A DNA stretch of 64,000 bases from Labilithrix sp. (GCA_019637175.1 JAHBWD010000021.1:62001-126000); one strand, 5' to 3'. Counted from the stretch's first letter, positions 8,216 through 17,303 are shown. Notes: generated from the letters alone by a model not told the origin. Translations and numbers: made by a program.

Positions 8216-9472
8216 TCAGTAGCCGGCGGGCAGCACGAGCGACGTGAACGGCGTGTCCTCGCGGCAGCTCTCCGTGTTCGACGATCCGTCGGGCTGGAGG
8301 CAGTTCTTGATCGGGCCGTCGAGGTACTTCATGTAGAGATCGTAGTGGCCGGAGACGGAGAGCTCGGGGCCCGCGCCCGTCGGGCCCCACGAATTCTTGA
8401 CGCGGATGAAGACCATCTTCGCCTCGTCGGCGAGCGCCGCCTCGAGCTGCTCGGCGTTCGCGTCGACGCCCGCCTTCAGCGTGCCGAAGCCGGGCACGTC
8501 GTCGATCTGATAGTCGCTCATCGCGACCATGTGGCCGCCCTGCCTTCCGGGCGTCGCGGGCACGTCGGCGAACGTCGAGCCGCGCATCGCGTTGAAGTCG
8601 ACCGTGAACGTGAGCAGCGGCGGGACGCCGTCGTGGACCGCCTTCTGCGCGCGCTTGAGGAACGCGCGGCGCTCGGCGGCGCTCGCCGGGTAGTACGCCT
8701 CCTTCCACGCGTAGCGACCGTCGGGCTGGCCGTCGAACGACGGCAGGATGTCCTTCAGCGTGACCGTCTGCTTCTCGCGCGAGCCCGGGTCGACCGCCGT
8801 CACCGCGAGCTTCGTCGGCGACAGGACCTTGTGCGTCGCGGCGTCGGACCAGTCCGGGCTCCGATCGAGCCGGCGGCCGAACGCGGTGTCGAGCCGCTCG
8901 ATCACGTCGGGCGAGAGCTGCCAGGCCGCGTCCATCTCGCGGCGGAGCAGATCGAGATCCTTTCGCGCGGCGCGATCCTTGAGCACGCCCTCGCGCAGCG
9001 ATCGGTTGATCGCCGAGAGCGCCGAAGACTGCCGGCTCGAGCGGATGTTCGCCGCGTCTTCCGGGATGAAGTCGCCTTCGCGCATCGCGCCGAAGTACTT
9101 CATGATGTGCGACGCCTCCCAGAAGAAGCCGCCGGTCTGCACTTCCTTCATGTCGGCGTAGCGGTTGTTGGGCGACTCGTCGGCGCTCCAGAGGATCTGG
9201 AGGTACCAGTGCCAGTACGACCAGTAGCTCTCGGAGAGATCGAGCGCCTCGTCGGTCGCCGACTTGTGGAGCGCTTCGAGCCAGCTCGCGTTTGCGTAGA
9301 GCCAGCAGTTGCCGATCGCTTGGTTCTTCACGTCCGTGTGAGGCAGCGTCACGACGTCGTCGGAGGACGTCTTCGCGTCGTCGGCGGAAGAGCAGCCGAC
9401 GGCGAGCACGGGCAGCGAGAGAGCGGCGGCGACGCCGAGCAAGCGGGTCCGAAGGAGGCGAGCGAGGTCCAT
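8216..9472 (-). CDS. Papain-like (C1-type) cysteine peptidase lipoprotein
   Basis: A 418-residue lipoprotein with signal peptide and lipobox LAVGC (Cys27). The mature part has the papain-fold triad in order: Gln51 and Cys56 in NQAIGNCWLYAN, a His in GGHMVAMSDY at about residue 313, and an Asn in VKNSWGP at about 368. The order and spacing fit C1-type (bleomycin hydrolase/papain-like) peptidases, so it is probably an outer-membrane-anchored or secreted protease. Start ATG 9472 gives a proper signal peptide; upstream in-frame codons would add unrelated sequence. It converges on the PhnD-like gene. Confidence 0.82.
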   Translation of the reverse strand: MDLARLLRTRLLGVAAALSLPVLAVGCSSADDAKTSSDDVVTLPHTDVKNQAIGNCWLYANASWLEALHKSATDEALDLSESYWSYWHWYLQILWSADESPNNRYADMKEVQTGGFFWEASHIMKYFGAMREGDFIPEDAANIRSSRQSSALSAINRSLREGVLKDRAARKDLDLLRREMDAAWQLSPDVIERLDTAFGRRLDRSPDWSDAATHKVLSPTKLAVTAVDPGSREKQTVTLKDILPSFDGQPDGRYAWKEAYYPASAAERRAFLKRAQKAVHDGVPPLLTFTVDFNAMRGSTFADVPATPGRQGGHMVAMSDYQIDDVPGFGTLKAGVDANAEQLEAALADEAKMVFIRVKNSWGPTGAGPELSVSGHYDLYMKYLDGPIKNCLQPDGSSNTESCREDTPFTSLVLPAGY

Positions 9473-9615
9473 GACCCATGCTCTTGCGAGGAGCGTACCG
9501 ACACCTACATCAGCGACTCGATCGATGAAGTGCCTGGATCCGTGGAGAATCCGAGCCTGGCCGCCGGCTCGATCCGGTTTCGCGCGCGGCTCGCGGATCG
9601 CTCCGGATCCAGCGA

Positions 9616-9645
9616 CCAACATGCAACCTTTTGGTTGCATGTTGG
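9616..9645. promoter_or_regulatory. Perfect 13-bp inverted repeat, probable ArsR-family operator
   Basis: Arms ccaacatgcaacc (9616-9628) and ggttgcatgttgg (9633-9645) are exact reverse complements around tttt. The core ATGCAACC-N4-GGTTGCAT has the form of operators in front of ArsR/SRPBCC pairs. It ends 41 bases upstream of the SRPBCC start, where a promoter is expected, so autoregulation by the ArsR protein encoded at 10168 is likely (inference). As a strong hairpin it could alternatively be a transcription-stopping structure. Confidence 0.65.
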
Positions 9646-9686
9646 GATGGAGCGCGCTACGAGGGTGATCACCCTGGAGGTCCCCC

Positions 9687-10184
9687 ATGGCAGAAGTGAC
9701 TCCCGATCGCATCGAGAAGAAGATCCTCCTCCGCGCTCCCCGCGCGCGCGTCTGGCGCGCGATCAGCGACTCGCGCGAGTTCGGCGCCTGGTTCGGCATG
9801 ACGTTCGAGGGCCCCTTCGTGGCCGGCGCGCCGATCAAGGCCACGATCGGCGCGACGACGGTCGACGACGAGATCGCCGCGAGTCAGAAGCCCTACGAGG
9901 GCATACGCGTCGACTTCAGCGTCGATCGGATCGAGCCCGAGCGCCTGATCTCGTTTCGCTGGCATCCTTACGCCATCGATCCGGCGGTCGATTACTCGCG
10001 CGAGCCTTCGACGCTCATCGTCTTCGAGCTGCGCGACGCCGAGGGCGGCACGCTCTTGACCGTCACCGAGTCGGGCTTCGACGGGATCCCGCTCGAGCGG
10101 CGCGCGACCGCGTTCAAGATGAACGAAGGCGGTTGGGAGGCGCAGATGACGCTCGTCGAGAAGTATCTTGCTCGCGCGGCCTGA
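9687..10184 (+). CDS. SRPBCC (AHSA1/START-like) domain protein
   Basis: A 165-residue single-domain SRPBCC protein, with the typical first strand RIEKKILLRAPRARVWRAISD and FGAWFGM, and the C-terminal helix GGWEAQMTLVEKYL. The fold makes a hydrophobic pocket for small ligands. The ribosome binding site ggaggt (9675-9680) supports ATG 9687. Its end overlaps the following ArsR gene by 17 bases. Such pairs are widespread; the SRPBCC partner is thought to bind or modify a hydrophobic compound, but the ligand is unknown. Confidence 0.9.
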   Translation: MAEVTPDRIEKKILLRAPRARVWRAISDSREFGAWFGMTFEGPFVAGAPIKATIGATTVDDEIAASQKPYEGIRVDFSVDRIEPERLISFRWHPYAIDPAVDYSREPSTLIVFELRDAEGGTLLTVTESGFDGIPLERRATAFKMNEGGWEAQMTLVEKYLARAA

Positions 10185-10491
10185 TGCCGCGCCTGTCTTC
10201 GCCGCCCTCGGCGACGAGACGCGCCTCAGGGTGGTCTCGCGGCTCTGCGAAGAGGGACCTCTCTCGATCGCGAAGCTCACCGAGGGCTCGGCGGTCACCC
10301 GTCAGGCCGTGACGAAGCACCTTCACGTCCTCGAAGGCGCGGGCCTCGTTCGGGGCTATCGCGCCGGGCGCGAGAACGTGTGGGAGCTCACGCCCAAGCG
10401 GCTCGGGCAGGCGCAGAAGTACCTCCAGATGATCTCCGACGAGTGGGACGCGACGCTCGGCCGTCTCGCGGCCTTCGTCGAAGACGAGTGA
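10168..10491 (+). CDS. ArsR/SmtB-family winged-helix regulator
   Basis: A 107-residue ArsR-type regulator: FAALGDETRLRVVSRL, then the recognition helix region GSAVTRQAVTKHLHVLEGAGLV and wing YRAGRENVWEL. No cysteine-based metal site is visible, so it is of the metal-independent type that pairs with SRPBCC proteins. No in-frame ATG precedes the domain; the start is TTG 10168, inside the SRPBCC gene, giving a 17-base overlap and translational coupling. Gene order is SRPBCC then ArsR, opposite to the pair at 23558-24365. The palindrome at 9616-9645 is the likely operator. Confidence 0.88.
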   Translation: MLARPDAAPVFAALGDETRLRVVSRLCEEGPLSIAKLTEGSAVTRQAVTKHLHVLEGAGLVRGYRAGRENVWELTPKRLGQAQKYLQMISDEWDATLGRLAAFVEDE

Positions 10492-10525
10492 GCCCAGGGC
10501 GGGGTTCTCGTGCGAAGATCCCGCC

Positions 10526-12097
10526 GTGCCGAGCGCCGACGATCACGAGTCGCCCTTCGTCGACGAGCCCGCGCGCCCTCTGCCGCCCGCGCCTGCGGCG
10601 CCGCCGTGGACCGTCGCCATCGTCGACGACGAAGAAGAGGTCCACGCCGTCACGCGCCTCGCCCTGCAAGACGTCGTGCTCGCGAACCGCAAGCTCGCGT
10701 TCGTGAGCGCGCGCTCCGCCGCCGAGGCCCGCGCGCTCTTCGCGGAGAAGCGCGACATCGCCGTCGTGCTCCTCGACGTCGTCATGGAGACCGACGACGC
10801 GGGGCTCGCGCTCGTCCGCTACATCCGCGAAGAGCTCGCCGACGAGAGCGTGCGCGTCGTGCTGCGGACGGGTCAGCCCGGTCAGGCGCCCGAAGCCACG
10901 GTGATCCGCAACTACGACATCAGCGACTACCGCACGAAGACCGAGCTCACCTCGACGCGCCTCCTCACCACCGTGATCTCGGCGCTCCGAACCTACGAGC
11001 AGCTCCGCGCGGTGAAGGCGGCATACGACGAGATCGCGCGGCTCACCGCGGCGCTCGAGCGCGAGCGCGATTACCTCCGCGAGGAGGTCAAAGAGAGCGG
11101 CGGCGCGATGATCGGCGCGAGCCCCGCGCTCGATCAGGTTCGAACGGCGATCGCCGCTGTCGCGTCGACCGACGCGACGGTGCTCGTGCTCGGCGAGTCC
11201 GGCGTGGGCAAGGAGCTCGTCGCCCGCGCCATCCACGAGGCGAGCGGCCGCGCGTCGGGACCTCTCGTGAAGGTCAACTGCGCGAGCGTGCCTCGCGAGC
11301 TCTTCGAAAGCGAGTTCTTCGGCCACGTCCGCGGCGCGTTCACCGGCGCGCACAAGGATCGCGTCGGCCGCTTCCAGCTCGCCGACGGAGGAACGCTCTT
11401 CCTCGACGAGGTGGGCGAGATCCCCCTCGAGCTCCAGGGCAAGCTGCTCCGCGCGCTCCAGGAGCGCGAGGTCGAGCGCATCGGCGACGGTCGCGCGCAG
11501 AAGGTCGACGTCCGCGTGATCGCCGCGACGAACCGACAGCTCAAGACCGCCGTCGACGCGGGAGCGTTCCGCGCCGATCTCTACTATCGCTTGAGCGTCT
11601 TCCCCCTCTCGATCCCGCCGCTCCGCGAACGCTCCGACGACGTCGTCTCGCTCTTCGAGCACTTCGTCGCGCGCGCCTGCCAGCGCCTCGGCCGGCCGTT
11701 CCTCGCAGTCTCCGGCGACGACGCGAAGAAGCTCGAACGCTACGCGTGGCCGGGCAACGTGCGCGAGCTCGAGAACGTCGCCGAGCGCGCGGTGATCCTC
11801 TCGCTCGACGGCGTCTTGCGCCTCGACGACGCGCTCCCCGAGCTCGCCGCCCTCGAGGCGCTCGAAGCGCCCCCGGCGTCGCGCGAGCTGCGCGACGCAC
11901 CCGACGCCGAGGCCCCCACGCGAGGTTACTTCACCGCCGACGAGATGCGCGCGCACGAGCGCCTGAACCTGGTCCGCGCGCTCGAGCGCGCGGGCGGAAA
12001 GATCGCCGGCGAGAGCGGCGCCGCCGCGCTCCTCGGGGTCAAGCCCTCCACCCTCGCGTATCAGCTCAAGAGCTTCGGCATCATCAAGCGAAGCTGA
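10526..12097 (+). CDS. NtrC-family sigma54-dependent response regulator
   Basis: A 523-residue regulator with an N-terminal receiver (IVDDEEEVHAVTRLA; acceptor Asp in VLLDVVM), a short coiled linker (about residues 155-190), a full AAA+ sigma54-interaction domain (Walker A GESGVGKE, loop GAFTGA, Walker B TLFLDEVGEI, arginine finger in RADLYYRLSVFPL) and a Fis-type helix-turn-helix at the C-terminus (AALLGVKPSTLAYQLKSFGI). The GAFTGA loop is intact, so it should activate sigma54 RNA polymerase. The receiver resembles those associated with DUF3369-type regulators, with a long alpha1 segment. Start is GTG 10526. The sensor kinase gene converging six bases downstream is the probable partner. Confidence 0.93.
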   Translation: MPSADDHESPFVDEPARPLPPAPAAPPWTVAIVDDEEEVHAVTRLALQDVVLANRKLAFVSARSAAEARALFAEKRDIAVVLLDVVMETDDAGLALVRYIREELADESVRVVLRTGQPGQAPEATVIRNYDISDYRTKTELTSTRLLTTVISALRTYEQLRAVKAAYDEIARLTAALERERDYLREEVKESGGAMIGASPALDQVRTAIAAVASTDATVLVLGESGVGKELVARAIHEASGRASGPLVKVNCASVPRELFESEFFGHVRGAFTGAHKDRVGRFQLADGGTLFLDEVGEIPLELQGKLLRALQEREVERIGDGRAQKVDVRVIAATNRQLKTAVDAGAFRADLYYRLSVFPLSIPPLRERSDDVVSLFEHFVARACQRLGRPFLAVSGDDAKKLERYAWPGNVRELENVAERAVILSLDGVLRLDDALPELAALEALEAPPASRELRDAPDAEAPTRGYFTADEMRAHERLNLVRALERAGGKIAGESGAAALLGVKPSTLAYQLKSFGIIKRS

Positions 12098-12103
12098 CGC
12101 GCC

Positions 12104-13693
12104 TCACGGATCGGCGACCGGGAACGTGACCACGAACGACGTCCCCTCACCCGGCGCGCTCTCCAGCGTGACGCGCCCCCCGAGCACGTCGGTGACGAGC
12201 GTGTGGACGATGTGGAGCCCGAGCCCGGTGCCTCCGTGCGCGCGGCGCGTGGTGAAGAACGGCTGAAAGGCGTGCGCGCGCGCGTCTTCGCTCATTCCGC
12301 ACCCGTCGTCTTCGTACGCCAGCGTCACCTTGCCGTCGTCGCGCGACGCCCGCAGGACGGCCGCGACGGGCTTGCCGCCGTGGAGCGCCGAGTTGGTCAC
12401 GAAGTTCGTCACGATCTGCGCGATCGCGCCGGGGAACGTGACGCAGTCGAGATCGCCGCGGGTCTCGAGCGCGACGCGCATCGCCGCGCTCTTCGCGATG
12501 GGCCGCAGGCTGTCGAGCGTCTCGCGGAGGTAGGCGCCGAGATCGACCCGGCGGCGCTCCTGCATCGCGTGATCGACCGAGACGCGCTTGAACTTGGTGA
12601 TGAGCGACGCCGAACGTTCGAGGTTCTGATCGACGAGGTGGGCCGCCTGGCCTGCCCGCGAGAGGAAGCTTCGAAGGTCGCCCTTCGTCAAGCTCGCCGA
12701 CGCGAGCTTCTCTTCGAGCGCGGCGATCGCGTCGGTGACCACGCCGATGGCGGTCACGGCGACGCCGAGCGGCGTGTTCACCTCGTGCGCGACGCCCGAG
12801 ACGAGGAGGCCGACGGTGGCGAGGCGTTCCTTGCGCACGAGCTCGTCTTGCGCCTCTTCGAGGCGCTCGAGGGAGCGTCGCACCTCCTCCTCGGCGCGCT
12901 TGCGCTCGAAGTACGTCGGCACGTCGACGCCCTGCGCGCGGATCACCTCCATGTCGACGCCGAGGTGCTCGCGCACGCACGCGCCGACGCGATCGGGCGG
13001 CGCCATGACGAAGAGACACGCGTCGTCGCCGCGGGCGCGGCAGCGCACCTCGACCGCGGTGAGCTCGAGGCCGAAGCTCGCCTCGCACCAGCCCGACGAG
13101 TAGCCCGCGCTCATGATGCACACCGGCGTCGTCGAAGGACGCTCCGCGCGGAGGAACGCCGCGGCCTCGAACGAATACGGGTGCTCGTAGACGAGGCAGA
13201 AGCTCTCGTCGGGCACGGGGCGGCTCTCCGGCTTGATGTCGACGCGCGCCCAGCCCGTGTACGCGAAGTGGACGGGGCCCCCGCTGAGCTTCTCGAGCGC
13301 GTCGCGCGCGCCGAGCTTGGCGTGCATCGTCCGCGCGTCGTGGATGCCGATGGTGTGGGCGATGTCGAACAGGAAGCCCCGCGCGATCGCGAGCGCCTCG
13401 CGCTCGCCGCGGTCGGCGTAGAGCTGCACCAGCGTGTCGAGGAAGTCGATCGAGAACGCCGACGCGCGCACGAGGAGATACCGCTCGTCGTCGATCGCGA
13501 TCATCGCGCGCGCAGGGTCGATGTCGATCTTGCGAAACAGATCGCGCATCGTCACGGCGACCTGATCGAACAGCGGCTGCGCCGCTTCGGGCGCGCGAAC
13601 GACGCTGACGGCGCTCGGTTGAAAGACACCTGCGCGCAGGCGTTCGTTCTCGGCTTCGAGCTCGGCGATCCGTGCGAGGAGCTTCTCCGTCAC
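12104..13693 (-). CDS. V4R-domain sensor histidine kinase
   Basis: A 529-residue soluble kinase. An N-terminal coiled coil (LLARIAELEAENERLRAG) precedes a XylR_N-like region and a V4R domain (GYSSGWCEASFGLELTAVEV, CRARGDDACLFVMAPP; about residues 190-250), known as small-molecule sensors. A second coiled coil (FERKRAEEEVRRSLERLEEAQ) leads to the H-box GVAHEVNTPLGVAV, N-box FVTNSALHGG, and G boxes EDDGCGM and GGTGLGLHIV. No membrane segment is seen, so it senses a cytoplasmic ligand, possibly aromatic as in XylR-type V4R proteins (inference). It is convergent with the sigma54 regulator six bases away and probably signals to it. Confidence 0.9.
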   Translation of the reverse strand: MTEKLLARIAELEAENERLRAGVFQPSAVSVVRAPEAAQPLFDQVAVTMRDLFRKIDIDPARAMIAIDDERYLLVRASAFSIDFLDTLVQLYADRGEREALAIARGFLFDIAHTIGIHDARTMHAKLGARDALEKLSGGPVHFAYTGWARVDIKPESRPVPDESFCLVYEHPYSFEAAAFLRAERPSTTPVCIMSAGYSSGWCEASFGLELTAVEVRCRARGDDACLFVMAPPDRVGACVREHLGVDMEVIRAQGVDVPTYFERKRAEEEVRRSLERLEEAQDELVRKERLATVGLLVSGVAHEVNTPLGVAVTAIGVVTDAIAALEEKLASASLTKGDLRSFLSRAGQAAHLVDQNLERSASLITKFKRVSVDHAMQERRRVDLGAYLRETLDSLRPIAKSAAMRVALETRGDLDCVTFPGAIAQIVTNFVTNSALHGGKPVAAVLRASRDDGKVTLAYEDDGCGMSEDARAHAFQPFFTTRRAHGGTGLGLHIVHTLVTDVLGGRVTLESAPGEGTSFVVTFPVADP

Positions 13694-13849
13694 CCGAGGA
13701 GGCTACAACGCGCGTGCAGCTGCCGAGCGGCGACGGAAGTCTTCGCGAGCACAAAGACGGAATTTCGCGCGCTCGCAGATTTTCGCGACCTCCGTCTGCC
13801 GTGATTTCCGGCACTTGCCGGCGGTACGGCCGCTGCAGAGGCGGAGCTC

Positions 13850-15628
13850 ATGCGTTCCACTTTCCTCCTCGCCGCGATCGCCGTTGCGCTCGCGGGTACC
13901 TCTGTTGGTTGCCAAGACCCGAACCCGTCCGACGAAGGCAAGGGCGAAGCGCCCCCCGTCGACCCCAACAGCCCCGAAGGGCAGAACATCCCGAGCGAGG
14001 GCGAAACGACCTCGGGCCTCGAGGCCGTCGACGACGCGATCAAGGCCTGGATGCGCGCGACGTGCACCGGCGCCGTCACGTTCGCGCTCGGGTTCGACGG
14101 CAAGCCCCTCACGGCGAAGGGCTACGGCCACAAGTACGGTCCACCGAACGCCGCGTGCGGCAAGGGCAGCGACGTCTACACCAACGCGCTCGACGTGATG
14201 CCGGAGACGCCGATGCGCATCGGCTCGAACAGCAAGGCGATCACCGCCGCGATCGTGCGCATCGTGCTCAAGCAGAAGCTCGCCGCGCTCGGGCGGCCCA
14301 CGACCGACGCCGAGGTCGAGAGCCTGCCCGTGTTCGACGCCGATCTCGATCTGGTCTCCGCGCGCTTCCGCCGCGCGGTGAGCTCGAACCTCGCGACGGG
14401 GACCGCCGCGTGCACCGCGATCGACGGCGGGGTGTCGGAGATCGTCGCCGGCGGACGCGTCGATCCGCGCTGGACGTCGATGACCGTGGGCCAGCTCCTC
14501 GGCCATCGCTCGGGCCTTCCCCGCGGCGGCAACCCGGTCACCGCGAAGCTCGCGGCGATCCGCGGCATCGACTCGCTCGAGAAGCTCGAGGCCGAGAGCG
14601 CGCTCGCGGGCGCGACGCCCACGACCCAGAGCGCGCTCGACGAGAAGATCTCGGGCGCGCGCTTCATTCGCCAGTCGACGCTCGAGGAGTACCTCGTCGG
14701 CAACGTCGACCTGTGCCTGACCTACCCGCCTGGCGGCCCTCTCCCCGCGATCTCGGGCTTCAATCCGTACTCGAACATGGCGTACGGCATCCTCCAGCAC
14801 ATCGCCGAGCACGTGAGCGGCCGCACGCTCACCGCGCCCCTCGGCGCGCCGGGGGATCACCCCGAGTCGCTGCTCGCGCAGTTCAACGAGACGCGCCTAG
14901 GCTTCACGAAGGGCGTGCGATCGAAGTACGGGATCTACGCGGCGCAGCCGATCATCAACCTCCGCGATCTCGCGGAGCCGAGCTATCGCGGCTGGGACGG
15001 TCAATCGCTGGTCGGCAAGTTCGCCGACGTGAAGCGCCCCTTCTGCGTCTGGAACGAGGGCACCAGCACGTGCGACACGAGCGCCTTCACCAACGGCAGC
15101 GTCCGCTATCACTGGCAGTGGAAGAACGAGCTCGTCGACGTCGGCTACGAGAACGAGGGCTTCGCCGCGGGGCCCGGCCTCATCGTCGTCGAGGCGCCGC
15201 TCATGCTGAAGTTCATGGCGAAGTACTGGGTCGAAGGCGCCGGCAGCGTGCCCCTCTACGGGCGCGAGCGCGCGACGAGCCCGTCGGCGACGACGCGCTG
15301 GCACCTCGGCGCGCTCCGGGGCACCGACTCGACCGTCGCGCAGTTCGCTGGCGATCAGGTTCCCTACTTCGTCGTTCCGCGCAAGGACGGCGAGCTCGAT
15401 CTCGCGACCTTCGAGAAGTACCCCGCGGACGCCCCGCCGGACGCGCAGTGCAAGCTGCCCAAGGGCCTCGACATGGTGCTCACCGCGAACCAGCACGACG
15501 ACAAAGCGTGCGCGGGCCAGTCCACGACCGTCTGCGCGTATCGCTACATGGCGCTCCGTGACGTCGTGAAGGAGGCGCTCTGCAAGGTGAGCTGGCAGAA
15601 GGTGCATCCGCAGCTCGCCGCGAAGTGA
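13850..15628 (+). CDS. Beta-lactamase-fold serine hydrolase lipoprotein
   Basis: A 592-residue exported lipoprotein: signal peptide with lipobox GTSVGC (Cys21) followed by a Ser/Pro/Glu-rich linker. The body resembles class C beta-lactamase/D-alanyl-D-alanine carboxypeptidase-like hydrolases (PF00144): SxxK in RIGSNSKAI (Ser126, Lys129), the HRSGLP segment typical of the family, and a YSN triad in NPYSNMAYG. It is longer than usual (350-450) with an extra C-terminal region rich in Cys (about residues 490-570). It is a likely surface esterase or peptidase; the substrate is unknown. Monocistronic on its strand. Confidence 0.85.
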   Translation: MRSTFLLAAIAVALAGTSVGCQDPNPSDEGKGEAPPVDPNSPEGQNIPSEGETTSGLEAVDDAIKAWMRATCTGAVTFALGFDGKPLTAKGYGHKYGPPNAACGKGSDVYTNALDVMPETPMRIGSNSKAITAAIVRIVLKQKLAALGRPTTDAEVESLPVFDADLDLVSARFRRAVSSNLATGTAACTAIDGGVSEIVAGGRVDPRWTSMTVGQLLGHRSGLPRGGNPVTAKLAAIRGIDSLEKLEAESALAGATPTTQSALDEKISGARFIRQSTLEEYLVGNVDLCLTYPPGGPLPAISGFNPYSNMAYGILQHIAEHVSGRTLTAPLGAPGDHPESLLAQFNETRLGFTKGVRSKYGIYAAQPIINLRDLAEPSYRGWDGQSLVGKFADVKRPFCVWNEGTSTCDTSAFTNGSVRYHWQWKNELVDVGYENEGFAAGPGLIVVEAPLMLKFMAKYWVEGAGSVPLYGRERATSPSATTRWHLGALRGTDSTVAQFAGDQVPYFVVPRKDGELDLATFEKYPADAPPDAQCKLPKGLDMVLTANQHDDKACAGQSTTVCAYRYMALRDVVKEALCKVSWQKVHPQLAAK

Positions 15629-15637
15629 GCCGGGCGT

Positions 15638-16510
15638 TCACGCGCGCGCGATCAAGAGGGCGAGCGTGACGAAGCAGATCGCGGCGGAGGTCGCCACGAC
15701 CGTGCGCAGGCGGCGCGAAGGCGCGCTCGCCTGCGCCGCCGCGTTCACGGGCCTCGCGAGCGCGTAGATCACCGCGACGACGGCGACCGCGAGGAGCACG
15801 TGCTCGATGGGGAACGGCTTCGGCCCGTGGCGCGCGACGGCGATGCGCTCGGCCTCGGCGGCGACGCCGCGCATCTCCATGTCTCTTCGAAGCTGCCACT
15901 CGATCCGGAAGGCGGCGAAGTAGAGGACGCCCGCGACGCCGAGCGTCGACGCGAGCTGCCTCAGGCCGTGGAGCCGCGTGCGCGTGCCGAAGTGCTCGCG
16001 AAACGCGTCGACCGCGGCGCGCGCCCCGAAGAACGACGCGGCCGCGTACGCGACGAGCGCCGGCAGCCACGCGAGGACGTGAAGGCCGCGCGCGCCGAGG
16101 CGGCGCGCGGTGCGGCCGGGATCGTAGAGATCGTGGAAGCCGCCCGACGTGGCGTAGCCGAGCTGCCCGAGGAGGAAGAAGAACGCGACGAGCGCCACGA
16201 GCAGGCGCGCCATCGGCGACAGACGCGGGCGACGCACGACGACCGCGGCGACGAGGCCCGCGCCCGCGGTGAGCGCGAGCCCCGCCCAGTCGGCGACGAG
16301 GATCGTCGACGACGTCCAGCGCGTACACGGCGCGTAGTGCACCTGACCGTGACCGAAGAACGTGAGCTTGTAGCCGTCGATGCCGCAGCCGAAGATCCGG
16401 GAGGCGAGCGCGTGACCTCCGAACTCGTGCAGGAGGAGCCCCGTCGTGTGCATGACGAAGCCCCAGACGAAGAAGAGGACGACCGCGCCGAGCCAGGCCT
16501 TCTTCGACAT
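15638..16510 (-). CDS. M50-like polytopic membrane protein with altered zinc motif
   Basis: A 290-residue protein with about six hydrophobic segments. The first ends in GLLLHEFGGHALA, as in M50/M50B intramembrane metallopeptidases, but the motif is HE-xxx-H (His28, Glu29, His33) rather than HExxH, one residue longer. The second half (GARAAVDAF, WQLRRDMEM, PIEHVLLAVAVVAV) shows no other known domain. It may be a metallopeptidase with a displaced ligand or a non-catalytic relative. It converges on the serine hydrolase gene; the GST gene 15 bases upstream is on the same strand. Confidence 0.7.
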   Translation of the reverse strand: MSKKAWLGAVVLFFVWGFVMHTTGLLLHEFGGHALASRIFGCGIDGYKLTFFGHGQVHYAPCTRWTSSTILVADWAGLALTAGAGLVAAVVVRRPRLSPMARLLVALVAFFFLLGQLGYATSGGFHDLYDPGRTARRLGARGLHVLAWLPALVAYAAASFFGARAAVDAFREHFGTRTRLHGLRQLASTLGVAGVLYFAAFRIEWQLRRDMEMRGVAAEAERIAVARHGPKPFPIEHVLLAVAVVAVIYALARPVNAAAQASAPSRRLRTVVATSAAICFVTLALLIARA

Positions 16511-16525
16511 CGCTCGGTATGCGCG

Positions 16526-17278
16526 TCAGCCGCCGCTCGACGCCGGCAGGTGACGATCGATCATCGCGTCGCGCCAGGCGAGCACGTCTTCCCATCGCGC
16601 GGCGAGCTCGGGCCGCGCCCACGCCTCGCGCTGCGCCGGCAAGAGGCCCACGGGCGCCGTTCGATGCGGGCGCACGGCCTGGAGCGCCGTCGCGACGGCG
16701 ACGTCGGCGAGCGTGAAGCGACCGAGGAGCGGCTCGATCGGCCGGCCGGCGATCGCGGCGCGAACCGCGGCGAGATCCTCTTCGAGCGCTTCGTCGGGCA
16801 CGGGCGAGACGCCGTACTTCTTTCGAATGTACGCCGTTCCGAGGCGCGCCGAGGGGGCGAAGATCGCGCGCAGCGCGCGCGGCATGTGCGGCGGCAGGCT
16901 CTCGATCTGCACCTCCCTGCTCTCCTCGGTGCGCGCGAGGATCTGCGATCGCCCCGCGCGCATGAGCCGCTCGCTCAGCTCGTTCCAATCGCCGATCGCC
17001 TCGAGGAGCTCGGGCGGAAGGAGCGGCGCGCCCTCGCCGCGCGCGTCGGCCTCCTGCGCGATCGCGAACGAGTCGCCGATCGACAGCCCGTTCGGTCCGA
17101 GGAGATGCGGCACGCTCACGCGACCCGACATGCGCCGCGCGCGCACGCGCAGCCAGGGCTCGCTCACGATCGGCGTGTACTCCTCGTAGCGGTGCGCGAT
17201 GCCGTGATGGGCGAGCGCCCACCGCGCCTTCGCCGTCCAGGGCGAGAAACCTTCTCCGACGAGAACGAGCTCCTTCAT
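16526..17278 (-). CDS. Glutathione S-transferase family protein
   Basis: A 250-residue GST-like protein: thioredoxin-fold half with FSPWTAKARWALAHHGI, cis-Pro segment SVPHLLGPNGLSIGDSFAIA, and a helical C-terminal half with FTLADVAVATAL. The cis-Pro loop is longer than in typical GSTs. The start is ATG 17278; an adjacent upstream GTG would add only one residue. It is followed after 15 bases by the M50-like membrane protein gene on the same strand, and the two may be cotranscribed. The substrate cannot be predicted. Confidence 0.8.
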   Translation of the reverse strand: MKELVLVGEGFSPWTAKARWALAHHGIAHRYEEYTPIVSEPWLRVRARRMSGRVSVPHLLGPNGLSIGDSFAIAQEADARGEGAPLLPPELLEAIGDWNELSERLMRAGRSQILARTEESREVQIESLPPHMPRALRAIFAPSARLGTAYIRKKYGVSPVPDEALEEDLAAVRAAIAGRPIEPLLGRFTLADVAVATALQAVRPHRTAPVGLLPAQREAWARPELAARWEDVLAWRDAMIDRHLPASSGG

Positions 17279-17303
17279 CACTGCTCATGCAGTGACAGGT
17301 CGC

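Noticed and set aside
13799..13830. Sigma54 promoter upstream of the serine hydrolase gene
   Set aside because: ccggcacttgccgg resembles the -24/-12 elements only loosely; the GC and TTGC spacing is wrong.
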